64,000 bases of DNA from the NCBI RefSeq assembly GCF_900103975.1, contig NZ_FNIR01000014.1:62001-126000 (forward strand). Direction: 5' to 3'. Shown here piece after piece: positions 62,821-64,000 of the stretch; position 1 is the first letter of the stretch, and the number at the start of each line of letters is the position of its first letter. The translations under genes and the position numbers were made by a program. The DNA is from Klenkia soli (GTDB lineage: Bacteria > Actinomycetota > Actinomycetes > Mycobacteriales > Geodermatophilaceae). The notes under the pieces are model-generated. The model had not been told where the DNA came from. It saw only the letters and a list, made by a program, of their open reading frames with translations, and did no database searches.

Positions 62821-63801
62821 ATGAGCACCATCCAGCTGCCGGCCGGTTCACCCGGCGCGCAGATCCTCGGCGTCGGGGAGTACCGACCCCGCCGTCGGGT
62901 CACCAACGACGAGCTCTCGCAGACCATGGACACCAACGACGAGTGGATCCGCACCCGCGTCGGCATCCAGGAGCGCCGGTGGGCCGACGCCGACGAGACC
63001 GTCGTCGAGATGTCCGTCGCCGCCGGCGGCAAGGCGCTGGCCGCCAGCGGGCTCTCCCCCGAGGACGTCGACCTCGTGGTCGTCGCCAGCTGCAGCCTGC
63101 CCACCCAGATCCCCGGCGCCGGCCCCGAGGTCGCGCACCGGCTGGGCATCCCCCGCCCCGGCGGCTTCGACGTCAACGCCGGCTGCGCCGGGTTCTGCTA
63201 CGCCCTGGCCGCGGCGTCCGACGCCATCCGCGCCGGCTCGGCGCGCAACGCGCTGGTGGTGGGGGTCGAGAAGCTGACCGACGTCGTCGACATGACCGAC
63301 CGCTCGACCGCGGTGATCTTCGCCGACGGCGCCGGCGCGATGGTCATCGGCGCCAGCGACGAGCCCGGCATCGGCCCGGTGGTCTGGGGTTCGGACGGCG
63401 ACCAGCGCGACGCCATCGCCATCCCGGCCCCCGGCCAGCCCGACGCCGGCAACCTGACCATGGCCGGGCAGGCGGTGTACCGGTGGGCCACCACCAAGCT
63501 GACCACCACCCTGCAGGAGGCCATGGACCGCGCCGGCGTCACCGCCGACGACATCGACGTCTTCGCCCCGCACCAGGCCAACCTCCGCATCATCGAGCTG
63601 ATGGCCAAGAAGCTCGGGCTGCCCGAGTCCACCGTGATCGCCCGCGACGTCGCCCAGGCCGGCAACACGTCCTCGGCCTCGGTGCCGCTGGCGCTGTCGG
63701 CGCTGCTCGAGAGCGGCGAGGCCAAGAGCGGCGACCTCGCCCTGCTGCTCGGCTACGGCGCCGGGCTCACCTTCGCCGGACAGGTCGTCCGGCTCCCCTG
63801 A
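62821..63801 (+). CDS. fabH: Beta-ketoacyl-ACP synthase III
   Basis: A 326-residue condensing enzyme that starts fatty-acid chains from acyl-CoA and malonyl-ACP. Catalytic residues are Cys122 in VNAGCAGFCYAL, His251 in FAPHQANLRI and Asn282 in QAGNTSSASVP. WIRTRVGIQERRWA lines the CoA site. In actinomycetes it often uses branched primers. It begins 3 nt after fabD. Confidence 0.95.
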   Translation: MSTIQLPAGSPGAQILGVGEYRPRRRVTNDELSQTMDTNDEWIRTRVGIQERRWADADETVVEMSVAAGGKALAASGLSPEDVDLVVVASCSLPTQIPGAGPEVAHRLGIPRPGGFDVNAGCAGFCYALAAASDAIRAGSARNALVVGVEKLTDVVDMTDRSTAVIFADGAGAMVIGASDEPGIGPVVWGSDGDQRDAIAIPAPGQPDAGNLTMAGQAVYRWATTKLTTTLQEAMDRAGVTADDIDVFAPHQANLRIIELMAKKLGLPESTVIARDVAQAGNTSSASVPLALSALLESGEAKSGDLALLLGYGAGLTFAGQVVRLP

Positions 63802-63804
63802 ACC

Positions 63805-63825
63805 CCGGACGGCCCCGCCGTCCGG
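63805..63825 (+). terminator. Hairpin between fabH and acpP
   Basis: CCGGACGG (63805-63812) pairs perfectly with CCGTCCGG (63818-63825) around CCCCG, starting 3 nt after the fabH stop. Within an operon it may act as a partial terminator or as a 3' stabiliser and processing point that separates abundant acpP mRNA. Confidence 0.5.
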
Positions 63826-63867
63826 CTGCACGAACCCCCTGACCCGAACGACGAAGAGGAGGCCCTC

Positions 63868-64000
63868 GTGGCCAGCACCGCCGAGATCCAGTCCGGCCTC
63901 GCCGAAATCCTGGAGGAGGTCGCCGGGGTCGCCCCCGCCGACGCCACCCCCGAGAAGTCCTTCACCGAGGACCTGGACGTCGACTCCCTGTCCATGGTCG
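63868..64000 (+). CDS. acpP: Acyl carrier protein (3' part missing)
   Basis: Forty-four residues are visible before the window ends. The start VASTAEIQSGLAEILEEVAG and the DVDSLSMV motif identify an ACP; the Ser in DSL receives phosphopantetheine. AGGAGG lies 6 nt before the GTG at 63868, a strong ribosome site suiting an abundant protein. A fabF-type synthase would be expected next. Confidence 0.93.
   Translation, partial: MASTAEIQSGLAEILEEVAGVAPADATPEKSFTEDLDVDSLSMV

Overview
The window is about 70% G+C, with GTG and occasional TTG starts, very tight gene packing and many leaderless-looking promoters. This points to a high-GC actinomycete, and gene content and protein style fit the Geodermatophilaceae (Blastococcus, Modestobacter, Geodermatophilus). 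That placement is an inference from family resemblance, not a search. The backbone order glnA2, panB, RNase H/phosphatase, zinc-ribbon protein, Nif3-like, peroxiredoxin, DUF3052, aceE, FasR/MabR-like regulator, fabD and acyl carrier protein follows the order I recall for the Mycobacterium tuberculosis Rv2222c-Rv2244 interval. The rest can be read as accessory blocks inserted into it.

Layout. 1-4048: amidotransferase fragment, glnA2, an L,D-transpeptidase lipoprotein and panB. 4139-9544: an exported Ala/Thr/Val-rich repeat protein, a three-gene cluster (SPOR-like, F420-type NADP reductase, double DivIVA-motif protein), a GGDEF cyclase, an M24 peptidase, a ChaB/Rho_N protein, a thioesterase. 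9561-17376: a complete tad/flp pilus locus on the minus strand, from prepilin peptidase and Flp pilin to tadC. 17535-22187: small regulators, a TetR/oxidoreductase pair and the RNase P RNA, which fills the only stretch above 300 bases without a protein gene. 22188-29516: a divergent ROK repressor and a seven-gene operon (polar-amino-acid-type ABC importer, asparaginase-like enzyme, CutC, ROK sugar kinase). 29586-37124: lipoprotein, SDR, PIG-L deacetylase, MFS exporter, DoxX-like, TauE/SafE and SLC13/ArsB-like transporters, nadA. 37209-39693: a second amino-acid ABC importer. 39703-40841: an AbiEi-like gene flanked by two 63-nt palindromes. 40837-51773: RNase H/phosphatase, zinc-ribbon protein, MctP/DUF3311 uptake system, Nif3-like, a fused ABC exporter, FUSC protein. 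51806-52581: an AT-richer orphan gene with a HEPN-like motif beside tRNA-Val. 52616-56535: peroxiredoxin, DUF3052, aceE. 56554-57837: a second AbiEi-like module with 17-bp terminal inverted repeats and internal palindromes. 57851-64000: M20 amidohydrolase, pirin-like protein, PAP2 phosphatase, then the fatty-acid cluster fasR-fabD-fabH-acpP.

The main novel candidates are: (1) two AbiEi-like modules that share palindromic flanks and a promoter carrying two GTCCACA boxes 19 nt apart; (2) a FabD with a C-terminal biotinyl/lipoyl-like domain lacking the modifiable lysine; (3) an importer-asparaginase-CutC-ROK operon that may process a glycosylated amino acid; (4) the orphan HEPN-like gene; and (5) a perfectly symmetric divergent promoter between the PAP2 and FasR-like genes. 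No CRISPR array, prophage or recognisable transposase was seen.
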